This document shows, piece after piece, positions 20,541-30,179 of a stretch of 64,000 bases of DNA. A program made the position numbers and the translations under genes. Source of the stretch: an uncultured Sphingomonadaceae bacterium (GTDB taxonomy: Bacteria; Pseudomonadota; Alphaproteobacteria; Sphingomonadales; Sphingomonadaceae); the NCBI GenBank assembly GCA_947493325.1, contig CANLQI010000001.1, forward strand, positions 1,255,375 through 1,319,374. The letters run 5' to 3'. The notes beneath the pieces are model-generated. The model searched no databases. It had not been told where the DNA came from and worked only from the letters and a program-made list of their open reading frames with translations. Numbering within the stretch: the stretch's first letter is position 1; each line of letters starts with the position of its first letter.

Positions 20541-20700
20541 ACCTCTCCCTTGAGGGAGAGGAATATGGAGACTTGCCAGCTTGCTGGCTAGTCGTAATTG
20601 GTGAGGGTGTTCTGCTTTTCGACAACGTGAAGCCCCTCACCCACTGCGACTAGGCAACAAGTTGCCAAGTCTCGTCGCCCTCTCCCCGTCGGGGCGAGGA
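20541..20700. repeat. Long composite inverted repeat, mmsB/enoyl-CoA hydratase spacer
   Basis: Left (about 20541-20607) and right (about 20631-20700) arms align as imperfect reverse complements over some 65 bases. Local palindromes include CCTCTCCCTTGAGGGAGAGG at the outer end of the left arm and nested GCCAGC...GCTGGC and GGCAAC...GTTGCC pairs. It fills the 188-base spacer. Confidence 0.85.
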
Positions 20701-20706
20701 TGTCCA

Positions 20707-21483
20707 CTATTTCCCCGTCCACTTACCGGCACGTTTTTCGACAAATGCCGCCATGCCCTCGCTTTGGTCTTCGGTGCCGAAAAGGCCGTGGAACAAGCGG
20801 CGTTCAAACTGCACGCCCTGCTGCAATGTCGTTTCAAACGCCACATCGACCATTTCTTTGACGGCAAGTGTTGCCAGCGGTGCCATTGCCGCGATTTTCG
20901 ATGCGGTTTTGACCACTTCCTCCACCAGATCATCTGCCGGTACTATGCGTGCCACAAGCCCGCTCCGCTCGGCTTCCTCCGCATCCATCATGCGTCCCGT
21001 CAGGCACATGTCCATGGTTTTCGCCTTGCCAATCGCGCGTGCCATACGCTGCGACCCGCCCATACCCGGGGTCACGGCCAGTTTGATTTCAGGCTGGCCG
21101 AACTGCGCGCTATCCGCGGCAATGATGAAATCGCACATCATCGCAAGCTCGCATCCGCCGCCCAGCGCATAGCCCGCCACTGCGGCGATAACCGGCTTGC
21201 GCGTTGCGGTCACACGGTCATAGCCGGCAAAGAAATTGCCGCCATACATTTCGGCAAAACCCTGCGAAGACATTTCCTTGATATCCGCGCCTGCTGCAAA
21301 AGCTTTCTCGCTGCCCGTAATTACGGCGCAGCCCTGGCTGTCATCGCCGTCAAATGCTTCCAGTGCGGCGATCAGGTCAGCCAACACCTGACTGTTCAGC
21401 GCATTCAGCGCCTTGGGCCGGTTGAGCGTGATAAGCGTGACCCGGCTACGCTGTTCGACAAGAATTGTTTCATAATCTGACAT
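20707..21483 (-). CDS. Enoyl-CoA hydratase
   Basis: 258 residues, normal for short-chain enoyl-CoA hydratases. It shows the oxyanion-hole motif [11 protein letters not shown] and the [19 protein letters not shown] segment, with a glutamate positioned as in classic hydratases ([19 protein letters not shown]). It likely hydrates methacrylyl-CoA to 3-hydroxyisobutyryl-CoA in valine degradation, given its neighbours, though crotonase-family members have broad substrates. Confidence 0.93.
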   Translation of the reverse strand: MSDYETILVEQRSRVTLITLNRPKALNALNSQVLADLIAALEAFDGDDSQGCAVITGSEKAFAAGADIKEMSSQGFAEMYGGNFFAGYDRVTATRKPVIAAVAGYALGGGCELAMMCDFIIAADSAQFGQPEIKLAVTPGMGGSQRMARAIGKAKTMDMCLTGRMMDAEEAERSGLVARIVPADDLVEEVVKTASKIAAMAPLATLAVKEMVDVAFETTLQQGVQFERRLFHGLFGTEDQSEGMAAFVEKRAGKWTGK

Positions 21484-21502
21484 GTTTAAGTTCCTCTAAT
21501 GC

Positions 21503-21589
21503 GTCACTCTGAACTTGTTTCAGAGTCCAGAGCTATATGTGTTATCGTTTCAATTACCGCTCTGGATGCTGAAACAAGTTCAACATGAC
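21503..21589. repeat. Inverted repeat between two crotonase-family genes
   Basis: Arms 21503-21533 and 21559-21589 (31 bases) are complementary with a few mismatches and share the core GAACTTGTTTCAG/CTGAAACAAGTTC. This is a different family from the other spacer repeats. Confidence 0.85.
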
Positions 21590-21600
21590 AGTTATAAAAT

Positions 21601-22647
21601 TTAATCCAAAGGCTTCCATGCCTCACCCGCAGGTAAAGACGCAAATATTTCATCCAGCATGGCGTCCGTAACACCTTCAGGCGTAGACGGATTCCATTTT
21701 GGGTCATGGTCCTTATCCACAATAAGCGCGCGTACACCCTCGATAAAATCGTGCCGGGTCACGACCCGCGCGCCGATGGCATATTCCTGTGTCATTTGGG
21801 CAGTGAAATCGGGCATGTCCGCGCCTTCTTTCAACTGGCGCAGCGCCACCTTGCACGCCTGCGGCGATTTTGTGCCCAGCGTATCACGCTCTTTCATCGC
21901 CCAGTCGGAACCATCAGCTTCCAGTGCAGCGAGTATCTCTTCATAGTCATCACTGGCGAACAGGCGGTTGATATTGTCCATATTGCCGATGATACGTGCA
22001 TCCGGCGGTGTCACAGATAGCTGCCCCAGCGTGCCGCTGATCCGGTCAGGGTTGATGGCGATACGGTCCTTTGCTTCCTGCAGCGATTCTGCGGGCACAT
22101 AATGCGTGGCCAGACCCAGCGCATAACATTCCGCGCCATCGAGCCGTGCGCCAGTCAGCGCAAGAAACTGCCCGATGCGTCCGGGCAGCCGCGGCAAATA
22201 CCACCCACCGCCCACATCGGGAAACAGGCCGATGCCAGTTTCAGGCATGGCAAAACGCGTATTTTCTGTCGCCACGCGAAATTTGGCCGGCTGCGATATA
22301 CCCACACCGCCGCCCATGGTGATACCGTCCATAAAGGCGATAACCGGCTTGGGATAATAGAATAAGAGGTGATTTAGCTGATATTCCAGATGGAAAAATG
22401 CGCGCGCTTCTATGCCGTCTTTCGCGCCGCTCTCCGCCAACATACGGATGTCTCCGCCCGCACAGAAACCGCGGCCTTCGGCATGGTCGATCATTACCGC
22501 CTCAACAGCATCGTCATCACGCCATGTGAGCAGCATATCGGCCATCGCCCGGCACATAGGGGTGTTGAGCGCGTGCAGCGCCTTGGGCCGGTTCAGGCGG
22601 ATCAGGCCCACGCGGTTTTCGGTTTGGGTAATGATGTCGTCGGTCAT
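21601..22647 (-). CDS. 3-hydroxyisobutyryl-CoA hydrolase
   Basis: 348 residues from ATG at 22647. The open frame extends to 22743, but that stretch is the translation of a spacer repeat (PFDKLRANG-like) and is not part of the protein. The crotonase fold is recognised by EGRGFCAGGDIRML, MGGGVGIS and MPETGIGLFPDVGGGWYL; the longer C-terminus fits HIBCH rather than a hydratase. It removes CoA from 3-hydroxyisobutyryl-CoA in valine breakdown. It follows the acyl-CoA dehydrogenase gene after 104 bases. Confidence 0.92.
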   Translation of the reverse strand: MTDDIITQTENRVGLIRLNRPKALHALNTPMCRAMADMLLTWRDDDAVEAVMIDHAEGRGFCAGGDIRMLAESGAKDGIEARAFFHLEYQLNHLLFYYPKPVIAFMDGITMGGGVGISQPAKFRVATENTRFAMPETGIGLFPDVGGGWYLPRLPGRIGQFLALTGARLDGAECYALGLATHYVPAESLQEAKDRIAINPDRISGTLGQLSVTPPDARIIGNMDNINRLFASDDYEEILAALEADGSDWAMKERDTLGTKSPQACKVALRQLKEGADMPDFTAQMTQEYAIGARVVTRHDFIEGVRALIVDKDHDPKWNPSTPEGVTDAMLDEIFASLPAGEAWKPLD

Positions 22648-22660
22648 GTTTAACCTATAT

Positions 22661-22733
22661 CCGTTAGCCCTGAGCTTGTCGAAGGGCGTTGCGTAATATG
22701 TTGGACGTGCTTCGACAGGCTCAGCACTAGCGG
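22661..22733. repeat. Inverted repeat upstream of the hydrolase gene
   Basis: Arms 22661-22690 and 22704-22733, about 30 bases with some mismatches, carry the common core TGAGCTTGTCGAAGGG / CTTCGACAGGCTCAG. This is the widespread repeat whose translation gives the familiar SAEPVEARP / PFDKLRANG peptides. Confidence 0.88.
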
Positions 22734-22751
22734 GATTTTTCAATGGTATAT

Positions 22752-23897
22752 TTACTGCCGCAGCATTTCCCGGGCGACAATCATGCGCATTACCTGATTG
22801 GTACCCTCAAGGATCGAATGCACGCGCAGGTCGCGCCAGAAACGCTCGATTGGATAGTCCTGTAAATAACCATAACCGCCAAAGAGTTGCAGCGCATCGT
22901 TGACAATTTTCGAACCATTATCGGTGGCAAGCCGCTTCGCCATGGCGGCGAACTTGGTCTTGTCGGGCGCGCCCGCAGTGACTTTCGCTGCCGCCATATA
23001 GAGCAGCGCCCGTGCGGCTTCGAGATCGGTTGACATATCGGCCAGCGTGAACTGTGTATTCTGAAAATCCGAGATCCGCTTGCCGAACTGTTTGCGGTCC
23101 CCCGTATAGGCAATCGCCTCGTCCAGACAGCGTTGCGCACCGCCCAGCGAACAGGCGCCAATGTTCAAACGTCCGCCATCCAGCCCCATCATCGCAAAAC
23201 GGAAACCATCACCTTCCGCGCCGACACGGTTTTCCACCGGCACGCGGACATTGTCGAATGTCACTTGCCGTGTGGGCTGTGAGTGCCAGCCCAGTTTCTT
23301 TTCATTTGCGCCGAAACCGACGCCTTCCATGTCCTTTTCGATGACAAGGCAGCTAATGCCCTTGGGGCCATCTTCGCCGGTGCGCACCATTGTGACATAG
23401 ACTTCATTCTCACCCGCGCCGGAGATAAACTGCTTCGACCCGTTCACGACATAATGGTCACCGTCCAGCACTGCCTTGGTCTTAAGCGCCGCCGCATCTG
23501 ACCCGCTGCCCGGCTCGGTCAGGCAATAGGACGCGATTTTGTCCATACCGATCAGATCGGGCAGGAACCTGTCCTTCACCGCCTGATCGCCGAACGTGTC
23601 AATCATCCAGCTCGCCATATTGTGGATTGAGATAAAAGCCGATGTGGAGGGGCAGCCATAGGCCATCGCCTCCATGATCAGCGCGGCTTCCAGCCTACCA
23701 AGGCCAATGCCGCCCGATTCCTCGCTCACATAGATGGAGGCAAAGCCAAGCTCCGCCGCCTTGCGGATAGTGTCGCGCGGGAAATGATGATCTTCATCCC
23801 ATTGCGCGGCATGCGGCGTAATTTCATCCGCCGTAAACTTGCGCGCCATATCCTGAATCGCAAGCTGGTCTTCGGTAAGTTCAAACTGGTTTGTCAT
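22752..23897 (-). CDS. Acyl-CoA dehydrogenase, probably isobutyryl-CoA dehydrogenase
   Basis: 381 residues, typical of short/branched-chain acyl-CoA dehydrogenases. FAD-binding CLTEPGSGSDAAALKTKA, substrate-side QFISGAGENEVYVTM and the C-terminal LQLFGGYGYLQDYPIERF are present; the catalytic glutamate sits in SILEGTNQVMR. It should oxidise isobutyryl-CoA to methacrylyl-CoA, passing electrons to ETF. Substrate assignment rests on the surrounding valine genes. Confidence 0.93.
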   Translation of the reverse strand: MTNQFELTEDQLAIQDMARKFTADEITPHAAQWDEDHHFPRDTIRKAAELGFASIYVSEESGGIGLGRLEAALIMEAMAYGCPSTSAFISIHNMASWMIDTFGDQAVKDRFLPDLIGMDKIASYCLTEPGSGSDAAALKTKAVLDGDHYVVNGSKQFISGAGENEVYVTMVRTGEDGPKGISCLVIEKDMEGVGFGANEKKLGWHSQPTRQVTFDNVRVPVENRVGAEGDGFRFAMMGLDGGRLNIGACSLGGAQRCLDEAIAYTGDRKQFGKRISDFQNTQFTLADMSTDLEAARALLYMAAAKVTAGAPDKTKFAAMAKRLATDNGSKIVNDALQLFGGYGYLQDYPIERFWRDLRVHSILEGTNQVMRMIVAREMLRQ

Positions 23898-23932
23898 GTC
23901 CCAACTTTCAAATGAATATTATGCAATCCACG

Positions 23933-25435
23933 TCACCCCATCGTCGGAATAACAAATGCGTCCTTATTGTCACCGCTCGCGGTACCGTCGGGCCAGCGCT
24001 GGGTGATGGTTTTCGTCTTTGTCCAGAACCTTACGCCTTCCATGCCGTGCTGGTTGATGTCGCCGAAAGCTGAACGCTTCCAACCGCCAAAGCTGTGATA
24101 GGCAACTGGCACCGGGATCGGCACATTGATGCCAACCATGCCGACATTGACACGGTGCGCAAATTCGCGCGCTGCGTGGCCATTGCGGGTAAAGATAGCA
24201 ACGCCATTGCCATATTGATGCTGGCTCGGCAGTGCGAGTGCCTCTTCAAACGTTTTGGCGCGCACCATTTGCAGCACGGGGCCGAAAATCTCTTCCTTAT
24301 AGCTTTCCATGTCAGGCTTCACATGATCGAACAGGCTGGGGCCGATAAAAAAGCCTTCCTCATGCCCCTGCAGTGTGAACCCGCGGCCATCGACAACAAG
24401 CTCCGCACCTTCATCCACACCGGTCTGGATCCAATTTTCCACCCGCTGTTTATGCGCCGCGTTTACCACGGGACCATAATGCGCTTCGTCATCGGTAGAA
24501 ATGCCGACGCGCAGCACTTCCATGGCCGGGATCATCTTTTCGCGCAGCCTGTCCGCAGTTTCGTCACCCACTGGCACTACCACCGGCAACGCCATACAGC
24601 GCTCACCCGCCGAGCCGAAAGCCGCACCGGAAAGGTCGGTCACTACCTGATCTAGGTCTGCATCGGGGAGCACGATACCATGGTTTTTCGCACCGCCCAT
24701 GGCCTGCACACGCTTGCCCGCCGCCACGCCGCGCTGATAGACATAATGGGCGATATCGGAAGACCCAACAAAGCTCACCCCGCCAATCGCCGGATGGTCG
24801 AGTATCGCATCCACCATTTCCTTGTCGCCGTGCAGGCATTGCAAAATACCCTCCGGCAAACCGGCTTCCAGCATCAGTTCAACAAGCCGCACCGGGCAAC
24901 TCGGGTCGCGCTCAGACGGTTTCAGGATAAATGCATTGCCCGTCGCAATCGCCGGGCCAAACATCCACATCGGGATCATCGCGGGGAAATTGAACGGTGT
25001 AATACCCGCGCCAATCCCCAGCGGCTGACGCATGGAATAGACATCAATACCGGGGCCCGCGCCCTGCGTATATTCACCTTTCAGTGCGTGCGGAATGCCG
25101 CAGCAGAATTCAATGACTTCCAAACCCCGTTGCACGTCGCCCTTGGCATCGGCAATAACTTTGCCATGTTCGCGCGACAGCATCGCCGCCAGCTCATCCA
25201 TATTGGCTTCGACCAGTTCCTTGAATTTGAACATCACGCGCGCGCGGCGCTGCGGGTTGGTCGCGGCCCATGCGGGCTGCGCCGCCAATGCCGCGTCCAC
25301 TGCCGCGTCCAGTTCGGCCTGCCCGCCTAGCGTCACCTGCGCTTGGACATTGCCCTGATTGGGGTCGAATACATCGCTGGTTCTGTTGGAAGTAGATGCC
25401 GGGTTGGCGGCCATGACATGGGATATTGTGCGCAT
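23933..25435 (-). CDS. mmsA: CoA-acylating methylmalonate-semialdehyde dehydrogenase
   Basis: 500 residues. The aldehyde dehydrogenase fold is clear, with catalytic Cys280 in GSAGERCMALPV and the family-specific ITPFNFPAMIPMWM. It converts methylmalonate semialdehyde to propionyl-CoA using NAD+ and CoA, the last step of this part of valine catabolism. It is first in a five-gene unit (mmsA, acyl-CoA dehydrogenase, hydrolase, hydratase, mmsB) and is separated from the divergent DMT transporter by a 282-base spacer likely to hold both promoters. Confidence 0.95.
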   Translation of the reverse strand: MRTISHVMAANPASTSNRTSDVFDPNQGNVQAQVTLGGQAELDAAVDAALAAQPAWAATNPQRRARVMFKFKELVEANMDELAAMLSREHGKVIADAKGDVQRGLEVIEFCCGIPHALKGEYTQGAGPGIDVYSMRQPLGIGAGITPFNFPAMIPMWMFGPAIATGNAFILKPSERDPSCPVRLVELMLEAGLPEGILQCLHGDKEMVDAILDHPAIGGVSFVGSSDIAHYVYQRGVAAGKRVQAMGGAKNHGIVLPDADLDQVVTDLSGAAFGSAGERCMALPVVVPVGDETADRLREKMIPAMEVLRVGISTDDEAHYGPVVNAAHKQRVENWIQTGVDEGAELVVDGRGFTLQGHEEGFFIGPSLFDHVKPDMESYKEEIFGPVLQMVRAKTFEEALALPSQHQYGNGVAIFTRNGHAAREFAHRVNVGMVGINVPIPVPVAYHSFGGWKRSAFGDINQHGMEGVRFWTKTKTITQRWPDGTASGDNKDAFVIPTMG

Positions 25436-25717
25436 GTAATTGCTCCTGCTTATGTCTTTTCCCCATTATGCGCTTTGTAATAAAATTACTCAAGCGTTGT
25501 GAGACGGTTTATCCATCTGATGAGTCATATAATACAGTACCGGATTGAATATCATGTGACAGGTAGAAAATACTGTCCTACATCACGCCGGAAAGCTATG
25601 CAGCCATCCTAAGACAATTTCCCTACTTCCACCCGGGAAAAATCCAACATTGGCGGGAAATAAGGCTTTCTAGGTGCGAAGCAATACGAAGCTAAGGAAT
25701 ATTGCGGCCATATAATC

Positions 25718-26632
25718 ATGGAAAATACACCCAAGATAAAACCACAAAATCGTCCCCTGCCGGGGATACTCGTGAGGCTGCTCGCGATCGCCAGTCTCGC
25801 CTGCATGTTCGTGTGCGTTAAACTCGCGGCGGAGCGTGGTACACATATTATCGAACTGCTTTTCTACCGTCAGCTTTTTGCGCTTGTTCTTCTGCTACCC
25901 TTCTTTCTCGCCGGACCGGGGCTTGCCGCGCTTAAGACAGATTATCCCAAACTGCATATCAGTCGGATGATTGTCGGCCTGACCGGCATGGGTTTCAATT
26001 TCTGGGCCGTGTCCCTGCTCCCCCTCGCCGAAGCCACCACCATCGGCTTCATGGTGCCGATATTCGCGACACTGCTGTCAGTAATACTGCTGGCCGAATG
26101 GGTGGGCATCCATCGCTGGGCAGCCATCTTGCTCGGATTTATTGGCGTATTGATCGTCGTGCAGCCGGGCGACGGGCACATTCCCCTGTTCGGTGCTGTG
26201 ATCGCCTTAACCGGCGCACTGCTTACAGCATGGGTCAGCGTTCTGATAAGGCAACTGGGCCGTACGGAAAAACCGGCGACTACGGTTTTCTGGTTCACCG
26301 TATCCTCGCTTCCGCTGCTGGGCGCGGCTATGCTGTATTTCGGGCAAGCGCATGACGCCCAGACATGGGCATTAATTGCAGGTGCAGGCCTGTTTGGCAG
26401 TATCGGACAATTGACGCTGACAGCATCACTCCGGCTTGCGCCCGTATCGACCATATTGTCGATGGATTACACCAGCCTGATCTGGGCAACGCTGTTCGGC
26501 TATCTGATCTGGAACAGCTGGCCGGGACCCAGCACATGGATCGGGGCACCCATTATTATCGGATGCGGCTTATATATTGCGTGGCGCGAACACCGGTTAA
26601 GCCTGTCAAAACCTGCCAATATCCCCGAATAA
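25718..26632 (+). CDS. DMT-superfamily (EamA) transporter
   Basis: 304 residues with about ten hydrophobic helices and two EamA halves. Signatures include LLFYRQLFALVLLLPFF, AEATTIGFMVPIFATLLSVI and the second-half DYTSLIWATLFGYLIWNSWP. Members export metabolites or amino acids across the inner membrane; the substrate cannot be read from sequence. Two arginine-rich cytoplasmic ends fit the topology. It is divergent from mmsA. Confidence 0.88.
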   Translation: MENTPKIKPQNRPLPGILVRLLAIASLACMFVCVKLAAERGTHIIELLFYRQLFALVLLLPFFLAGPGLAALKTDYPKLHISRMIVGLTGMGFNFWAVSLLPLAEATTIGFMVPIFATLLSVILLAEWVGIHRWAAILLGFIGVLIVVQPGDGHIPLFGAVIALTGALLTAWVSVLIRQLGRTEKPATTVFWFTVSSLPLLGAAMLYFGQAHDAQTWALIAGAGLFGSIGQLTLTASLRLAPVSTILSMDYTSLIWATLFGYLIWNSWPGPSTWIGAPIIIGCGLYIAWREHRLSLSKPANIPE

Positions 26633-26724
26633 ATTGCTGTTTAAATTATAGAATAGGTTTTTTACCTGTGTAAAAACTCTGCGCATTATTTGCTTTTCCG
26701 CCGCACAACTGCCATCTTCATCAT

Positions 26725-27357
26725 ATGGGAATTATTGAACTATTGGGCGTCGCCGGCAGTGTCAGTCTTTTATCGGGCTGGCGGCTGTATCTCACCATAT
26801 TTGCAACAGGCCTCGCCATGTATAGTGGCTGGATCGACCTGCCGGAAAACCTGAAAGTACTGGATGCGCTGGGCAACCCGTGGGTTATCGGCATTAGCGC
26901 GGTCGGCGCAGCCGCAGAATTTTTCGCGGATAAAGTGGCTTGGCTCGACAGTGCGTGGGACACGCTGCATTCGATCATTCGTCCTGTGGGCGGCGCATTG
27001 CTGGCGCTCGCCGTGGTCGATGCGTCCGATCCGGTGTGGCAGGTGATCACTTTCCTTCTGGGCGGCGGCGCAGCATTTATGAGCCACGCGACTAAGGCCA
27101 GCGCGCGCACGGCGGTCAATGTCAGCCCCGAACCGGTCAGCAATATGGTGGTGTCCACTGGCGAAGATATTGCCACCGGCGGTTTATTGTTCCTTGCGCT
27201 AGCCAACCCTGAAATCGCCATATTGGTGGCCCTGGCCCTGGGCGCGCTCACAGTCTATCTCTTCTTCCTCGCCCGCCGTATATGGAAAAAGGTGCGCGGT
27301 ATCTTTCCAGAGGGCCGGTTTGATCCTGAGCCGCCTGAAAATACCGGCCAGGGATAG
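26725..27357 (+). CDS. DUF4126 membrane protein
   Basis: 210 residues with several membrane segments, beginning MGIIELLGVAGSVSLLSGWR. The pattern LYLTIFATGLAMYSGWIDLP followed by FADKVAWLDSAWDTLHSI matches DUF4126, a family of unknown role. A helix-rich C-terminus ends in polar residues. It starts 92 bases after the transporter stop and converges on the acyl-CoA synthetase, with 9 bases between stops. Confidence 0.82.
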   Translation: MGIIELLGVAGSVSLLSGWRLYLTIFATGLAMYSGWIDLPENLKVLDALGNPWVIGISAVGAAAEFFADKVAWLDSAWDTLHSIIRPVGGALLALAVVDASDPVWQVITFLLGGGAAFMSHATKASARTAVNVSPEPVSNMVVSTGEDIATGGLLFLALANPEIAILVALALGALTVYLFFLARRIWKKVRGIFPEGRFDPEPPENTGQG

Positions 27358-27366
27358 TTTCGCTAA

Positions 27367-28935
27367 CTAGTTGACCCCGCGTTCCTTGCCTTCCCAATAG
27401 GGTGCGCGTAGTTCGCGGCGCAGTATTTTGCCGCTGGCATTGCGCGGCATTTCGGCAATGACATCGACAGATTTGGGCGCTTTGAAAGCCGCGATCTGGC
27501 CGCGGGCATGGTCGATAATCGCGCTTTCATCAATTGTGCAACCGGGGCGCGGTACGACCACCGCTTTGACGCATTCGCCCCATTTTTCATCCGGGACACC
27601 GATAACTGCGACTTCCAGCACATCGTCATGCCCGAAAATCGCGTTCTCGACTTCGGCAGGATACACATTTTCACCACCTGAAATAATCATGTCTTTCACG
27701 CGGTCCTGAATGAAAATATAGCCATCCTCATCCAGATAGGCCGCATCGCCGGTGAGCAACCATCCATCCGCATCAACAGTTTCGGCCGTCTTGTCCGGTT
27801 TGTTCCAATATTCGATCATGTTGAGCGGACTGCGCGTGGCTATCTCACCCACGTCTCCGGGTGGGAGCGTCTCTCCTCTTTCCCCCACGATTTTCACTTC
27901 AACACCCGGCAAAGGCTGTCCAGCGGAGCGCATGCGCGCATTGCCCGCCGGGTCATGGTCTTCGGCCTGTAGCATGGAAAACGTGCCTGTCGTTTCGGTC
28001 ATGCCATAATGCTGACAAAAGCCGCATCCCATAACATCCATCGCCTGACGCAATAGTTCCAGCGGCATTGGCGCGGCACCATAATGCATATATTTCAGGC
28101 GGGAGAAATCTGTACCCGCGGCTCTCGGGTGCGTAATCATCATCTGGACCGCAGTTGGAACCAGAAACATTTGCGTCACACCCGCCTCAACGGCATCCAA
28201 TACTGCATCAGGCGTAAATTCCGGCAAGACGCGCGCGCCTACGCCAGCGTAGAAACCATGTGCGAAATATCCGGAACCTGCAATATGCGCGACTGGCATA
28301 ATCACTGCCATCTGATCATCTGCGTCAATTTTGGCCCAGCCCCAGCCTTTTTCTTCCAGCGGCTCGCGCAGTGAGAACAGATTATAATTGCTTAGCAAGG
28401 CACCTTTGGGACTGCCGGTCGTGCCCGAAGTATAGAGCTGCAATACACAGTCATGCGGATTTGCGGTCGGCACGTCTCCCTCCGGCTGTCCGGCCAGCCA
28501 GTCGGCAAGGTCCGGAAAGAGATTGCTCTCTCCGTCACACAAAATGGTACGCAATTCGCGGCAATTTTCTTTCACATCGTTCGCCATAGCGGCAAAATCA
28601 GGTTCACAGATCAGCAACTGCGCTCCGGTATCATTCAGTATATAGGAAATTTCCGACGGGGACAGCCGCCATCCGATCGGTACCATCACCATGCCCGCCC
28701 TGCTCGCCGCAAGGAAGAGCATCGCGTAGGTCACGCTGTTTTTACCAAGCCAGGCAATGCGTGTACCGCGTGCAAAACCGGCACCGGTAAGTGCCGCCGC
28801 CCATGAAGACGTGGTTTGCGCCAGTTCCTTGTAATTAATTTCACGCTGCGCATCGCTCAACGCGATATGTGACCCGCGTTCTTCTGCCCAGTAATCAACA
28901 CAGTTGTGCAGGCTATCTCTTTTTATATCCGCCAT
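27367..28935 (-). CDS. AMP-forming acyl-CoA synthetase
   Basis: 522 residues from ATG at 28935; 11 extra residues from 28968 look like noise. AMP-binding motif LYTSGTTGSPKGALL is at about 168-180, with YGMTETTG, LTGDAAYLDEDGYIFIQDR and the C-terminal catalytic lysine in NASGKILRREL. It adenylates a carboxylic acid and transfers it to CoA. The chain length is not predictable from sequence; the neighbouring valine genes are across another operon and do not settle it. Confidence 0.92.
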   Translation of the reverse strand: MADIKRDSLHNCVDYWAEERGSHIALSDAQREINYKELAQTTSSWAAALTGAGFARGTRIAWLGKNSVTYAMLFLAASRAGMVMVPIGWRLSPSEISYILNDTGAQLLICEPDFAAMANDVKENCRELRTILCDGESNLFPDLADWLAGQPEGDVPTANPHDCVLQLYTSGTTGSPKGALLSNYNLFSLREPLEEKGWGWAKIDADDQMAVIMPVAHIAGSGYFAHGFYAGVGARVLPEFTPDAVLDAVEAGVTQMFLVPTAVQMMITHPRAAGTDFSRLKYMHYGAAPMPLELLRQAMDVMGCGFCQHYGMTETTGTFSMLQAEDHDPAGNARMRSAGQPLPGVEVKIVGERGETLPPGDVGEIATRSPLNMIEYWNKPDKTAETVDADGWLLTGDAAYLDEDGYIFIQDRVKDMIISGGENVYPAEVENAIFGHDDVLEVAVIGVPDEKWGECVKAVVVPRPGCTIDESAIIDHARGQIAAFKAPKSVDVIAEMPRNASGKILRRELRAPYWEGKERGVN

Positions 28936-28987
28936 TTCCGCTCTCCGTTTTGCCCAAGCGTAAGGCAATTGCAGTCGAGGTCAACAA

Positions 28988-29626
28988 TTAGCTTCTTCGA
29001 TATACCAGCGATAAGTTATTTGCAGGCATCTTTATCATCTGCTCTCTAATAAACCCATGCATTCTGGCCAGAGCGTCCATATCTGCGAGATTGCGCAGCC
29101 CCCAATCAGGATTGCGCGATTTGAGTGACTGGTCAAACGCAAGATTGCTGGGTGCAGTCTCGATATCGGCTGAAATATATGGCCCGTATAGATAAAGCGG
29201 ACCACCTTGCGGCAAGACTGCAGATGCACCGCGAAACAGCGCCTCACTCGCGGCCCATGGCGATATATGCACCATATTGATGCATAATATGGCATCCGCT
29301 TGAGCAACTGGCCAGCTATCCTGCATCACATCAAGCTGCACCGGTGTCAGTATATTCCTGGCCCCCGCCTCATCTGCCCATGCCGCAATTGAACGGCACG
29401 CTTCGGCGGATACATCGCTCGGCTGAAATTGCAGATGCGGAAAGACATTTGCAAAATATGCGGCATGCTCACCTGACCCACTTGCTATTTCAAGTATAAG
29501 TCCTGCCTTAGGCAGAACATCTTTCAGCACATCGGTTATCGCATCGCGGTTGCGCAGCGTGGCAGGCGCATGTTTTCTCGCCTCTGGTCCTCCGGTTTTG
29601 CTATCCCATGCGTGTGAATCGGCCAT
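28988..29626 (-). CDS. DUF938 family, SAM-dependent methyltransferase fold
   Basis: 212 residues from ATG at 29626, which begins ADSHAWDSKTGGPEARKHAPATLRN-type sequence; the longer frame to 29674 is not family-like. The SAM-binding motif is LILEIASGSGEHAAYFA. The family (DUF938) has the class I methyltransferase fold but its substrate is not established. It lies 52 bases upstream of the acyl-CoA synthetase gene on the same strand. Confidence 0.85.
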   Translation of the reverse strand: MADSHAWDSKTGGPEARKHAPATLRNRDAITDVLKDVLPKAGLILEIASGSGEHAAYFANVFPHLQFQPSDVSAEACRSIAAWADEAGARNILTPVQLDVMQDSWPVAQADAILCINMVHISPWAASEALFRGASAVLPQGGPLYLYGPYISADIETAPSNLAFDQSLKSRNPDWGLRNLADMDALARMHGFIREQMIKMPANNLSLVYRRS

Positions 29627-29695
29627 GCCTGTCTTTCCGGGCTGTAATTCGGTCGCAGTGACACTACATGGCATATAGACGGAAACAAAGGGGCC

Positions 29696-30178
29696 ATGAT
29701 GATCCGCGAAAAGAACCAGCCTGTAAAACCCGATATACGTTTTCCGCCGCCGCTGATGTTTCTGGGTTTTATCCTGCTGGGTCTTGCGGCCGATAGACTG
29801 CTCGGCCTTCCGTCAATTGCACAAATGCCAGAATTACAGTGGTTTGGCGGAGCGATAATCGCCGCAGCTGTTGCCCTTATCATCATTTCCCTCGGCCTGT
29901 TCCGGGCATCGGGCGAAAATCCCGAGCCATGGACGCCCACCGCCACGATTATCGCACGCGGACCCTATCGCCACACGCGTAACCCCATGTATCTGGCCAT
30001 GCTGATGATTCAGATTGGCTCCGCGCTCTGGTTTAGCAGCGCGGGCATCCTGTTCTTTGTGCCGATGGCATTTATCGCTGCCGACCGCTTTATCATCTGC
30101 AAGGAAGAGGCCTATCTGGAAAAGACGTTCGGCATTGCCTACCGGAATTATTGCCAGCGTGTACGCCGCTGGCTCTGA
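29696..30178 (+). CDS. Isoprenylcysteine carboxyl methyltransferase-like membrane protein
   Basis: 160 residues with at least four hydrophobic helices. The cytosolic signature GPYRHTRNPMYLAMLMIQIG and the ending EKTFGIAYRNYCQRVRRWL are typical of the ICMT/phospholipid methyltransferase-like family in bacteria, which bind SAM at the membrane. The bacterial substrates are mostly unknown. It runs divergently from DUF938 and converges on gcvPB with one base between stops. Confidence 0.85.
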   Translation: MMIREKNQPVKPDIRFPPPLMFLGFILLGLAADRLLGLPSIAQMPELQWFGGAIIAAAVALIIISLGLFRASGENPEPWTPTATIIARGPYRHTRNPMYLAMLMIQIGSALWFSSAGILFFVPMAFIAADRFIICKEEAYLEKTFGIAYRNYCQRVRRWL

Positions 30179-30179
30179 G

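Noticed and set aside
22648-22743. N-terminal extension of the hydrolase
   Set aside because: It is the translation of a spacer repeat; the true start is at 22647.
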